A DNA stretch of 37,277 nucleotides from CBDUXP01 sp965371225 [NCBI: uncultured bacterium] (GTDB lineage Bacteria; Abyssobacteria; SURF-5; CBDUXP01). The stretch is from assembly GCA_965371225.1 (NCBI GenBank), contig CBDUXP010000036.1, positions 1 to 37,277 of the forward strand. Direction: 5' to 3'. Of the stretch, positions 16,544 to 24,568 are shown piece after piece. Position numbers and translations under genes: made by a program. Under the pieces are notes generated by a model. That model was not told the origin of the DNA. It saw only the letters and a program-made list of their open reading frames with translations, and did no database searches. Every line of letters starts with the position of its first letter. Position 1 is the first letter of the stretch.

Positions 16544-16576
16544 GCTCCGCCCGTCCCGGGAGCGGTCGTGGCCCTG

Positions 16577-16585
16577 TGCTACCAT
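16577..16585 (+). promoter_or_regulatory. extended -10 promoter of hisB (TGC-TACCAT)
   Basis: TG at 16577-16578, C, then TACCAT at 16580-16585. No -35 is evident. It sits 28 bases before the hisB ATG. Confidence 0.45.
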
Positions 16586-16612
16586 GAGGAATTCCGCTAA
16601 GGAGGCTGACCC

Positions 16613-17203
16613 ATGTCCGAGCGGCGCGCCGACGTGCGGCGCGACACGACAGAAACGCAGATCGAAGTGCAGCTCCTGCTGGACGGCAGCGGGCGGTACG
16701 AGGTGGAAACCCCCGTGCCGTTCCTCTCGCACATGCTCGAGCTGTTCGCGAAGCACGGGCTCTTTGACCTGACGGTCCGCGCCGCGGGCGACACGCACAT
16801 CGACGATCACCACTCGGTGGAGGACCTGGGCATCGTGCTGGGGCAGGCCGTCGCGCAGGCGGTGGGCGACAAGGCCGGCATCCGGCGGTTCGGGTCCGCC
16901 CGAGTGCCCATGCAGGAGGCGCTCGCCACGGTGGACCTGGACCTCTGCGGGCGGGCCTATCTGGTCTATGACGTCAACCTCCCGAAGGTGAAGGTAGGCA
17001 CGTTCGACGTGGAGCTGGCGCAGGATTTCCTGCTGGCGTTTGCCAACCACGCGCAGGCGACCCTCCACGTGAATCTCCAGTACGGCGATAACCTGCACCA
17101 TTGTCTGGAAGCGGTGTTCAAGGGCTTCGGGCGCGCGCTGGACGTGGCCACGCAGATGGACGCGCGCGTGGAGGGGCCGCTCTCCACCAAAGGCGTGCTG
17201 TAA
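16613..17203 (+). CDS. hisB: imidazoleglycerol-phosphate dehydratase
   Basis: Dehydrates imidazole-glycerol phosphate to imidazole-acetol phosphate in histidine synthesis. At 196 residues it is the stand-alone dehydratase without the phosphatase domain of enterobacterial HisB. Metal-binding motifs are [13 protein letters not shown] (37-49, His40), DDHHSVED (64-71) and its repeat [12 protein letters not shown] (160-171), with the RDTTETQI opening (10-17) and the closing LSTKG. An excellent TAAGGAGG ribosome site precedes the ATG at 16613. hisH follows; other his genes are not in the window. Confidence 0.96.
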   Translation: MSERRADVRRDTTETQIEVQLLLDGSGRYEVETPVPFLSHMLELFAKHGLFDLTVRAAGDTHIDDHHSVEDLGIVLGQAVAQAVGDKAGIRRFGSARVPMQEALATVDLDLCGRAYLVYDVNLPKVKVGTFDVELAQDFLLAFANHAQATLHVNLQYGDNLHHCLEAVFKGFGRALDVATQMDARVEGPLSTKGVL

Positions 17204-17304
17204 GTACAATCTCTCGGCCGGGCAGGGGCGACCCATGCGGCGCGCCGGTCGAATGCACCAGCTGGGCTTCCAGTATCTGAAACCAATCGGTTCAGGCGTA
17301 CGTC

Positions 17305-17940
17305 ATGATCGCGATTGTCGACTATGAAATGGGCAACCTGCGCAGCGCGCAGAAGGCCTGCGAGCACATGGGCGTCGAGGCGCGGATCACGGACGATCAC
17401 GCGACCATTACGAACGCCGACGGGCTCATTCTGCCCGGCGTCGGGGCGTTCCGGGCTTGCTACCGCGCGTTGGAGTCTCGCGGGCTCGTGCCCGTTCTGC
17501 AGGCGTACGCGCGGAGCGGGCGGCCCCTGCTCGGTGTCTGCATCGGCATGCAGCTCCTGTTTACCGTAAGCGAGGAATTCGGCGAGTCGCCGGGGCTCGA
17601 TATCGTGCCCGGGCGCGTTGTCCGGTTCCCGAACGGCGGTCTCAAAGTGCCGCACATGGGCTGGAACGCGCTGCGGTTTCCGGAACGGGGCGATCCCTGC
17701 CCGCTCTTTGCCGGCCTCCCGCCCGCCCCGTACATGTATTTCGTGCACTCCTACTACGCCGTCCCCAACGATGCGGCGGATATCGCGGCGTCGGCGGAGT
17801 ACGGCGTCGAGTTCACGGCGGCCGTGGGGCGGGACAACGTGTTCGGCACCCAGTTCCACCCCGAGAAGAGCCAGGCGGTGGGGCTGCAGGTCATCGCCAA
17901 TTTCGGACGCATCGTGGCCGGAGCGTTGCGCCACGCCTGA
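17305..17940 (+). CDS. hisH: imidazole glycerol phosphate synthase, glutamine amidotransferase subunit
   Basis: HisH hydrolyses glutamine and channels ammonia to HisF. Its 211 residues show a class I amidotransferase: IVDYEMGNLRS at the start, the oxyanion-strand LPGVGAF (43-49), nucleophile Cys79 in GVCIGMQ, and the His185-Glu187 pair in FHPEKS. The 101-base gap after hisB holds a TACAAT (17205-17210) that could be a -10, and no strong ribosome site. hisA and hisF, its usual partners, do not follow; a hairpin and then a methyltransferase gene do. Confidence 0.95.
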   Translation: MIAIVDYEMGNLRSAQKACEHMGVEARITDDHATITNADGLILPGVGAFRACYRALESRGLVPVLQAYARSGRPLLGVCIGMQLLFTVSEEFGESPGLDIVPGRVVRFPNGGLKVPHMGWNALRFPERGDPCPLFAGLPPAPYMYFVHSYYAVPNDAADIAASAEYGVEFTAAVGRDNVFGTQFHPEKSQAVGLQVIANFGRIVAGALRHA

Positions 17941-17945
17941 TCGCG

Positions 17946-17968
17946 GCGGGAGCGTCGAGGGCTCCCGC
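17946..17968 (+). terminator. hairpin after hisH
   Basis: GCGGGAGC (17946-17953) and GCTCCCGC (17961-17968) form a perfect 8-bp stem with a 7-base loop, starting six bases after the hisH stop. No T run follows, so termination would be inefficient or need another factor. Confidence 0.4.
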
Positions 17969-17992
17969 CCCGACCGTTCCGCGCGCATGCAG

Positions 17993-17998
17993 TAAACT
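17993..17998 (+). promoter_or_regulatory. possible -10 for the methyltransferase/GT-C pair (TAAACT)
   Basis: TAAACT at 17993-17998 lies 20 bases before the methyltransferase ATG, just after the hisH hairpin. There is no clear -35. The hexamer is the same as in the tig promoter. Confidence 0.3.
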
Positions 17999-18018
17999 TC
18001 CAGGCTACTCGAATCGTC

Positions 18019-18915
18019 ATGCCCCTCCCCGCGCCCGACACGTGTGTCCTCTGCGGCTGCGCCGCGCTGCGGCCCAAGTTTCCGCTACAGGATTCGATAC
18101 TGCGCGTGTGTCCCACGTGCGGCCTGCAATCGCGGGCCGTCCACATGAGCACCGAGGAATGCGCCGCGCGCTACAGCGACGATGCGTATTTCCGGAAGCA
18201 TTCCACGTCGGATTCCGGACAGTACGGCTATAACGATTACCTGAAGAACAAACACTTGTATGCCTGGTACTTCCGAGAACGCTTAGACGATCTCGAGGCG
18301 CGCACGCCGGTGGGGCGGCTGCTGGACGTGGGATGCGCGACGGGGGTGCTGCTGGAAATGGCCCGCCTGCGCGGCTGGGACGTGGCGGGGGTCGATCTGT
18401 CCGCCTTCGCCACCGGCATCGCGCGGGAGTATTACAACCTGGACGTGTTCCAGGGGCTGCTGCAGGACGCCGACTTCGCCCCCGCCTCGTTCGATGTGAT
18501 CACCATGGACGATTTCATCGAGCACGTGGCCGATCCGGTGGCCACCGTGCGCTACGCGAGTACGCTGCTCAAGCCGGGAGGCCTGCTCAGCGTGAACACG
18601 CCGAACTGCGGCGGCTGGTACGCGCGCCTGATGCGGGCGTCCTGGTTCCACTACAAGCAACAGGAACATTTCTACTTCTTCAACCACCAGACGATCCGTC
18701 GCCTCATGGCCGCGGCCGGCCTCACCCTGACGGAGGTTAGCCCCAGCGCGCGCGTGGTCGACATGAAGTACCTGGCCACGCGCCTGAACTACTACCGCAA
18801 TACGCCGCCGACCGCCTTCCTGCGCGCGCTCACGGGGCGCCTGCGGACGGGCCGCGTGGCCTTCTTCCTGCGCACGGGAGAGATGGTGGCGTACGCCACA
18901 AAGCCCGGCGCCTGA
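18019..18915 (+). CDS. SAM-dependent methyltransferase with N-terminal four-cysteine knuckle, second copy
   Basis: 298 residues with Cys9/Cys12 and Cys31/Cys34 as a probable zinc knuckle (Cys14 is an extra cysteine), then LLDVGCATG (101-109), GVDLSAFATGIAREY, MDDFIEHVADP and LLKPGGLLSVNTPN. The layout and motifs match the minus-strand gene at 13343-14227, showing duplication with divergence. Residues such as WFHYKQQEHFYFF (parallel to VGYKRDEHLVYF in the other copy) probably shape the acceptor site. It is 29 bases upstream of a GT-C like membrane protein, so a methyltransferase next to a membrane transferase occurs twice within 8 kb. The target is unknown. Confidence 0.87.
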   Translation: MPLPAPDTCVLCGCAALRPKFPLQDSILRVCPTCGLQSRAVHMSTEECAARYSDDAYFRKHSTSDSGQYGYNDYLKNKHLYAWYFRERLDDLEARTPVGRLLDVGCATGVLLEMARLRGWDVAGVDLSAFATGIAREYYNLDVFQGLLQDADFAPASFDVITMDDFIEHVADPVATVRYASTLLKPGGLLSVNTPNCGGWYARLMRASWFHYKQQEHFYFFNHQTIRRLMAAAGLTLTEVSPSARVVDMKYLATRLNYYRNTPPTAFLRALTGRLRTGRVAFFLRTGEMVAYATKPGA

Positions 18916-18944
18916 TCGGCCCAGGGCGGGCACCGAACCCGACG

Positions 18945-20525
18945 ATGCGTTCCTCCTCCTGGCCGGCGCCTGGGCCTGCGACCCCCGAACCGCTGCACTC
19001 GGGTGACCACGCCGTCGCGCGCATCACCACACTGCTCTGGGTCGCCGCCGGCCTCCTCATGGCGAGCCTGGTCGCGCAGTGGGGCCACCTGGTGGTCCAA
19101 CTCCTGCGGTACCCGTACGAATGGTCCTCCATGGATGGCTACTTCGTTTCCTATGGGCAGCGGTTGCTGGCCGGTGCGCCCATCTACTCCAGCCACTCCA
19201 CGGCGCCCTCCGGGTTCGCCTACGTTCCCGGCTACCTGGCGGTGCTGGCGCCGCTGAACGCCGTGTTCGGCCCGGGCGTGTGGGTCGAGCGGGCGCTGGC
19301 GCTTACCCTCACCCTGGCGGTGGCGGCGCTGGTGGGGCACACGGTGCTGCGGCGCAGCGGCTCGGTAGTGTGGGGACTCGTCGCCGTCGCGCTCTGCCTC
19401 GCGCCCCCCGTAGTGAACGAGTGGTACCTCATTCGCGGGGTCGACCTGCTGGTCATTCTGGTGGGGTTTGGTGCAACCGTCCTGCTGGCCGAATCCCACA
19501 CGTTGACGAACCGCCGGGTGGTGGGAGCCGCGCTGCTGTACGTGGCGGGGTTCTACTGTAAGCAGACCATCGTGTTCCCGTGGGCGGCGGGGGCCGCGAT
19601 CCTCTTCACGCGCGCGCCGCGGCGGCTCATCCCGTTCGGTGCAGTCACCGCGGCCGCGGGCCTGCTCTGCGCCGCCGCCCTCCAAGCCTGGTCCGATGGG
19701 TGGTTTTGGGACAACGTGTTCGCCACTATGAGCCGCCATCCGTACAATCCCCGCCTGCTGCGGGGTCTCGTGTTCGCGTTTGTGCCACCGCTGATCCTGG
19801 TCTTCGGTGCAGCGGTGGGCCTCTTCTGTTGGCGGCCGCGAGCGGCGGTCGCCCACCCGTGGGCGTTGTTCTGGGGGGCATCCCTGGCGTCCATCGGGTT
19901 GGCGGGACGCACCGGTTCCGCCGTGGTCTATTTCCTGCCGGCCTACCTCGCCAGTGTCATGTGGGTCTGCCAGGTCGCCCCGGCATGGTTGCGGGCGTTA
20001 GGCGCCGGGCGCTTGCACGCTGCCGTCGCCGGGCTCGCCGTCGCCCAAGTGCTGTGGTGGTTCGGGCAGCCGCTGCGCGGTCCTACGGACACAACCGCCG
20101 CCAACGCGGCCCGTCTGCTGGAAGCCATTGCCGCCCGGCCCGGCCGCTTGTTGGTGGAGCGGGCCGACAGTTTTGCCACGCTCGCCGGGCGGCCCGTGGA
20201 ATGGGAAGCCCATCAGCTGCCCATCCTCCATAAAATGCAGGGCCTCTCCCTGGATCCGTTACTGGAAGAGCTACGCGGGCAGGAGTACGCCGCCGTGATG
20301 TACTCCGGCCAGTACTTTCAGACGCTGTATGAAGTGCGGCGCGCGATTTTTTCCTACTACGAACCCCTGCCGGGCTACGAGGCCGTGCCCATCGGCCTGT
20401 TCTACGGTGCGCAGGTCTATACGCTGCTCGTTCCTAAGCCGGCTGATGAGGTACCGGAGGCGCCCCCAGTGGAGCCCGGGGGAGCGGGGGAGACCCCGGC
20501 ACCGGATCGGCAGGGCGAAGTCTAG
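18945..20525 (+). CDS. polytopic membrane protein, GT-C like glycosyltransferase candidate
   Basis: 526 residues with about ten hydrophobic helices after a short cytoplasmic N-terminus, then a soluble C-terminal domain of about 140 residues. The first extracytoplasmic loop carries MDGYFVSYGQRLLAGAPIYS, which fits the ArnT/GT87/DUF2029 style of GT-C enzymes, as do the tyrosine- and proline-rich YVPGYL and FYCKQT in later loops. The C-terminus is a low-complexity acidic, proline-rich tail (PEAPPVEPGG...), probably disordered. The start is ATG at 18945; the first 20 or so residues are proline-rich and could be non-coding. It is read with the methyltransferase upstream. Confidence 0.7.
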   Translation: MRSSSWPAPGPATPEPLHSGDHAVARITTLLWVAAGLLMASLVAQWGHLVVQLLRYPYEWSSMDGYFVSYGQRLLAGAPIYSSHSTAPSGFAYVPGYLAVLAPLNAVFGPGVWVERALALTLTLAVAALVGHTVLRRSGSVVWGLVAVALCLAPPVVNEWYLIRGVDLLVILVGFGATVLLAESHTLTNRRVVGAALLYVAGFYCKQTIVFPWAAGAAILFTRAPRRLIPFGAVTAAAGLLCAAALQAWSDGWFWDNVFATMSRHPYNPRLLRGLVFAFVPPLILVFGAAVGLFCWRPRAAVAHPWALFWGASLASIGLAGRTGSAVVYFLPAYLASVMWVCQVAPAWLRALGAGRLHAAVAGLAVAQVLWWFGQPLRGPTDTTAANAARLLEAIAARPGRLLVERADSFATLAGRPVEWEAHQLPILHKMQGLSLDPLLEELRGQEYAAVMYSGQYFQTLYEVRRAIFSYYEPLPGYEAVPIGLFYGAQVYTLLVPKPADEVPEAPPVEPGGAGETPAPDRQGEV

Positions 20526-20557
20526 CCTTGCGAACGAGTTACGGCTGGTCTTGCCGA

Positions 20558-20586
20558 TTGCTCGTGTCCCTCTGCCATGCTAGGAT
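20558..20586 (+). promoter_or_regulatory. promoter of the dxr-rseP-ispG-proS-valS unit
   Basis: TTGCTC at 20558-20563, 17-base spacer, and TAGGAT at 20581-20586 preceded by TGC (20578-20580). The predicted start is near 20593, about 28 bases before the dxr TTG codon. Confidence 0.65.
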
Positions 20587-20620
20587 GTGACTGCATCGAG
20601 GCGTACGCACGCTCGACCCC

Positions 20621-21784
20621 TTGCCAGAAACCTGCCAAAACATCGTCATCCTCGGCGCGACGGGCTCCGTGGGGCGCAACGCCCTGCACGTGGTGGATGC
20701 GTTTCCGGAGCGATTCCACGTGGTCGGCCTCTCGGCGCATAGCCAGGTCGACGAACTCGCGGACCTCGCGACCCGATACCAGCCGCGGGCCGTGACGATC
20801 ACGGACCCGGCGGCGGTTGCGGCTCTGCGCGCCAGGATCCCGCCCGAGGGACCGGAAGTGCTCGATGGTCCCGACGGCCTTGCCGAGTTGGTCCAGCGGC
20901 CGGACGTGGATTTCGTGCTCTGCGGCATCGTCGGCGCGGCGGGCCTGCGGTCCGCGTTGGCGGCCGTGGAAGCGGGGAAGACCATCGGGATCGCCAACAA
21001 GGAGCCGCTGGTGATGGCCGGCGACCTCCTCATGGAGACGGCCGCGCGGACCGGGGCCACGGTCCTGCCCGTGGATAGCGAACACAGCGCGATTTTCCAG
21101 TGCCTCGAAGGGCAGCCGCGCGGCGCGCTGGCCCGCCTCATCCTGACCGCGTCGGGCGGGCCGTTTCACGGCACGGACCGCAGCCTGGAGACGGTGACCG
21201 TGGAAGAGGCCCTGCAGCATCCCACGTGGCAGATGGGGCGCAAGATCACCATCGACTCGGCCACACTCATGAACAAGGGCTTGGAAGTCATTGAAGCCAC
21301 GCGCCTGTTCCGGGTGGGCTCGGACCAAGTGGACGTGGTCATCCACCCCCAGAGCATCGTGCATTCGCTGGTAGAGTTCGTGGATGGCAGCCTCATGGCC
21401 CAGCTCAGCGAACCCGATATGAAGGGGCCGATCCAGTACGCCATGACCTACCCGGAGCGCTGGGCCAATGGGCACCGCCACTTCTCCCTGGCGCAGGCGG
21501 GCCCGCTGGAGTTCTACGAGCCCGACCGGGCCCGGTTTCCGTGCCTGGACCTGGCCTACGCCGTCGCCGAAGCGGGGGGCAGTATGCCTGCCGTGCTGAA
21601 CGCGGCCAACGAGGTGGCCGTGGATGGCTTCCTGAACGGCCGGCTACGTTTCGATGCGATTCCCGTCTTGATTGAACGCGTGATGGAGCGCCATGAGGGC
21701 GGGCCCGCCGACGCGTTGGAACCCATTCTCGCGGCGGATGCGTGGGCCCGTGAAGCCGCCGCGGCAGTCGAAAGGACGTTGTAA
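20621..21784 (+). CDS. dxr: 1-deoxy-D-xylulose 5-phosphate reductoisomerase
   Basis: Converts DXP to MEP with NADPH, the committed step of the non-mevalonate isoprenoid pathway. The 387 residues include the NADPH loop GATGSVG (12-18), IANKEPLV (124-131), the metal ligands Asp152 and Glu154 in VDSEHSA and Glu222 in NKGLEVIEA, and the flexible loop HPTWQMG (200-206). The start is TTG at 20621: it is the only initiator downstream of the promoter and before the Rossmann strand, and the in-frame ATG at 20585 is followed at once by TGA. A TTG start suggests deliberately low translation. The stop overlaps the rseP start (TAATG). Confidence 0.95.
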   Translation: MPETCQNIVILGATGSVGRNALHVVDAFPERFHVVGLSAHSQVDELADLATRYQPRAVTITDPAAVAALRARIPPEGPEVLDGPDGLAELVQRPDVDFVLCGIVGAAGLRSALAAVEAGKTIGIANKEPLVMAGDLLMETAARTGATVLPVDSEHSAIFQCLEGQPRGALARLILTASGGPFHGTDRSLETVTVEEALQHPTWQMGRKITIDSATLMNKGLEVIEATRLFRVGSDQVDVVIHPQSIVHSLVEFVDGSLMAQLSEPDMKGPIQYAMTYPERWANGHRHFSLAQAGPLEFYEPDRARFPCLDLAYAVAEAGGSMPAVLNAANEVAVDGFLNGRLRFDAIPVLIERVMERHEGGPADALEPILAADAWAREAAAAVERTL

Positions 21785-23406
21785 TGGACCAGCTGCTGGC
21801 CCTGCCCGGTCTGGGGTATCTGATCGGCGCGGCCCGATTCATCATCATGCTGAGCGTGCTCATCTTCGTCCATGAACTGGGCCACTTTGTCGTCGCCAAA
21901 CTGTGCGGCATCTACGTAGCGACGTTCAGCATTGGTTTCGGTCGGCGGCTGTTTGGGTTCAAGTGGCGTGAGACGGATTACCGCATAAGTGTTGTACCAC
22001 TCGGTGGTTATGTCAAGATGATCGGGCAGAGTGATATGCCCGAGCAGCCCGGGGAGGAACTCGATCCCGACGAGGTGGCCTGTCCGGACCACATGCGGTT
22101 CGACGCCAAACCGGTGTGGCAGCGCATCGCCGTCAGCGCGGCGGGCCCGGCCGTGAGCCTGGGGTTTGGCATCGTCGTGTACTGGTTCATGTACATGACG
22201 GGTGTGCCCATGCCCCGGGGCATGGCCGACACGAAAATCGGGTATGTGGAACCGGAGAGTCCCGCCCAAGTGGCCGGGATCCAGACGGGCGACCGCATCG
22301 TGACCATCGACGGGTATGCGCCCAAGGACTGGGAAGATCTCCATCTGACCATCATCGGCGTGGGCGAGCACCCCGTCACCATGGAAGTCGAAAATCCCGA
22401 AGGCCTCGTACGCACGGTGCAGGTGACCCCGGAACTGGCGGAAGGCCAGAACCTCGTCGCCATCGGGGTGACCTTTTACGAAGAGTACACGGTCGAGGAC
22501 GTGCTCCCGGGCGAGGCGGCGGCCCGGGCCGGCCTGCGCGAGGGGGACACCATCGTCGGGCTCCGGGCCCCGGATGGCGTGCTCCTGCCCGCCACGCGAC
22601 TGCAGGACTTGGTGCGCGAACACATCGCCGAACCCATCACGTTTGAGTTGATGCGCGCAGGGGAACGGTTGGCGCTGCCGGTCACGCCCGAGCGCGCGGT
22701 GACCATCCACGGGCTGGAGACGGATGGGACCACCGTTTTGGCCGTGAACGCGCAAGGGTGGCCGGATGTACCCCGCCGCCAGCTCCCACGCTCCGGCGAT
22801 CGTGTCATCGCGATAAACGGCCGCCCGATCGCCGAGGACGACGCGATGATGATCCTCAGCGCGCTGGGCGAGGATGCGGGCGCGCGCGTGCCCGTGCAGT
22901 TCGAACGGGATGGGCGCGCCTGGACCCTGCTGCTGACCACCGAGGCCCGGGGCATCATCGGCATTCGCTACAGCACGGACATGGAGGTGTACCAGTACGG
23001 GGCGCTGGAAGCCGTGCCCCACGCGGTTGAACGCTTTGCCACCACGATCTACCAGACCGTGGCCACGATCCGGTTCCTGCTGAAGGGCAGCGTGAGCACG
23101 AAAGAGCTGGCCGGCCCCTTGGGGATCATGATGATCAGCGAGCAGGTCGCCCGGGTGGGATGGCCGTATTACCTCAGCCTGGTGGGGATGATCACGATCA
23201 ACCTGGGCATCCTGAACATCCTGCCGATCCCGGTGCTGGACGGCGGCAACGTCATGATCTTACTGATCGAAGGCATCCGGCGGCGGCCCCTGAGCGATAA
23301 GGCCATGTATTATGTGCAGCACGTGGGGCTGGTCTTCCTGGTCTTCCTCATGGTGTTCGTCACGTTTAACGACATTCGCCGGGGCATCGAGGCCATCTTC
23401 GGCTAG
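21784..23406 (+). CDS. rseP: RseP-type site-2 protease (zinc metalloprotease) with three PDZ-like regions
   Basis: An intramembrane metalloprotease that in relatives cuts anti-sigma factors and signal-peptide remnants. The active site HELGH is at 30-34 in the first span, GGYVK at 74-78 forms the membrane-reentrant loop, and the third ligand is Asp486 in NILPIPVLDGG. The periplasmic part has two clear PDZ domains (about 150-215 with SPAQVAGIQTGDRI, and 235-303 with EAAARAGLREGDTI) and a third PDZ-like half (about 330-388, SGDRVIAINGRPI). At 540 residues it is longer than the usual 420-460, which the extra PDZ-like region accounts for. It is translated from the overlapping TAATG after dxr. Confidence 0.93.
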   Translation: MDQLLALPGLGYLIGAARFIIMLSVLIFVHELGHFVVAKLCGIYVATFSIGFGRRLFGFKWRETDYRISVVPLGGYVKMIGQSDMPEQPGEELDPDEVACPDHMRFDAKPVWQRIAVSAAGPAVSLGFGIVVYWFMYMTGVPMPRGMADTKIGYVEPESPAQVAGIQTGDRIVTIDGYAPKDWEDLHLTIIGVGEHPVTMEVENPEGLVRTVQVTPELAEGQNLVAIGVTFYEEYTVEDVLPGEAAARAGLREGDTIVGLRAPDGVLLPATRLQDLVREHIAEPITFELMRAGERLALPVTPERAVTIHGLETDGTTVLAVNAQGWPDVPRRQLPRSGDRVIAINGRPIAEDDAMMILSALGEDAGARVPVQFERDGRAWTLLLTTEARGIIGIRYSTDMEVYQYGALEAVPHAVERFATTIYQTVATIRFLLKGSVSTKELAGPLGIMMISEQVARVGWPYYLSLVGMITINLGILNILPIPVLDGGNVMILLIEGIRRRPLSDKAMYYVQHVGLVFLVFLMVFVTFNDIRRGIEAIFG

Positions 23407-23446
23407 AAGCGCCCGCGGCTGGCGGCCCCCCGCCGGAGCCACACAC

Positions 23447-24568
23447 ATGATCGAGCGACGGAAAACACGACAGGTGAACGTGGGCGGCGTGCCGATTGGG
23501 GGGGACGCCCCCATCGCGGTCCAAACCATGACGAAAACGTTCACCACGGACGTGGACGCGACCGTCGCCGAGATCGAGCGCGTGCAGCACGCCGGGGCGG
23601 ACCTGGTGCGGCTGGCGGTGCCGAACGAAGCCGCGGCGGCGGCCATCCCGCGCATTCGCGAGCGGGTCAACCTCCCCCTGGTGGCGGATATCCACTTCGA
23701 CTACCGCCTCGCGTTGCAGTGCGTCGAAGGGGGCATCGACAAGATTCGCTTCAACCCCGGGAACATTGGCAAGCGCGAGCGCGTGGTGGCGCTGGTGGAC
23801 GCCTGCGGGGAACGCGGCATCCCCATTCGCATCGGCGTGAACGGCGGATCGATCGAGCGGGAGTTCAAGATTGACCGCTTGAAGCCCGGCCCGGCGAAGC
23901 AGCAAGCGCTCGCCGACGCCATGTGCCACAGCGCGCAGAAGCATATCGCCATTCTGGAGAGCGAAGGGTTCCGCGACATCGTGATCTCGCTCAAAGCCAC
24001 GAACGTGATGGCCACCGTGCTCGCCTACCGGCAGTTGGGCGCGCAGAACGACTACCCGTTCCACTTGGGGGTAACCGAGGCGGGGACGCCGTCCGGCGCC
24101 GGGACCATCAAGTCCAGCATCGGGCTCGGGCTCGCCCTGGCGGAGGGGATCGGGGACACCATCCGCGTCTCGCTCACGGGCGATCCGGAGGAGGAAGTGC
24201 GCGTGGGCCACGGGATCCTGGCCGCGCTGGGCCTCCGGAACGAGAAGCCGGAGTTGATCGCCTGTCCGTCCTGTGGCCGGGCGGAGATCGATCTGGTGGG
24301 CATCGCGTCCGAGGTGGAACGGCGCATCCAGCACCTCAATACGAACGTGCAGGTCGCGATCATGGGTTGCGTGGTCAACGGCCCCGGCGAGGCGGAACAC
24401 GCGGACATCGGGCTGGCGGGCGGGGGCGGGGTGGGCCTCATCTTCAAGCACGGCAAGCAGTGGAAAAAAGTCGCTGAATCGGACATGGTAGAAACCCTGG
24501 TCGCGGAAATCGAAAAGATGGAGCGCGAAGGCGTATGCGTTGGACGCGAGCCTACATCCCCACGCTAA
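23447..24568 (+). CDS. ispG: 4-hydroxy-3-methylbut-2-enyl diphosphate synthase (flavodoxin)
   Basis: An iron-sulfur enzyme that converts MEcPP to HMBPP, the penultimate MEP-pathway step. The 373 residues form a TIM barrel (PIAVQTMTKT, LPLVADIHFDYRLAL, KIRFNPGNIG, HLGVTEAGTPSGAGTIK) followed by the cluster domain with Cys273 and Cys276 (ACPSCGR), Cys308 (MGCVVNGPGEA) and Glu315. The fold is the compact bacterial type without the insert seen in plants. The start is ATG at 23447, 40 bases after rseP; the open frame extends upstream within rseP but shows no family similarity. The last 34 bases overlap proS. Confidence 0.95.
   Translation: MIERRKTRQVNVGGVPIGGDAPIAVQTMTKTFTTDVDATVAEIERVQHAGADLVRLAVPNEAAAAAIPRIRERVNLPLVADIHFDYRLALQCVEGGIDKIRFNPGNIGKRERVVALVDACGERGIPIRIGVNGGSIEREFKIDRLKPGPAKQQALADAMCHSAQKHIAILESEGFRDIVISLKATNVMATVLAYRQLGAQNDYPFHLGVTEAGTPSGAGTIKSSIGLGLALAEGIGDTIRVSLTGDPEEEVRVGHGILAALGLRNEKPELIACPSCGRAEIDLVGIASEVERRIQHLNTNVQVAIMGCVVNGPGEAEHADIGLAGGGGVGLIFKHGKQWKKVAESDMVETLVAEIEKMEREGVCVGREPTSPR

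Noticed and set aside
17235-17327. 30-codon frame upstream of hisH overlapping its start
   Set aside because: It lacks a ribosome site, and the residues show no histidine-rich leader-peptide character.
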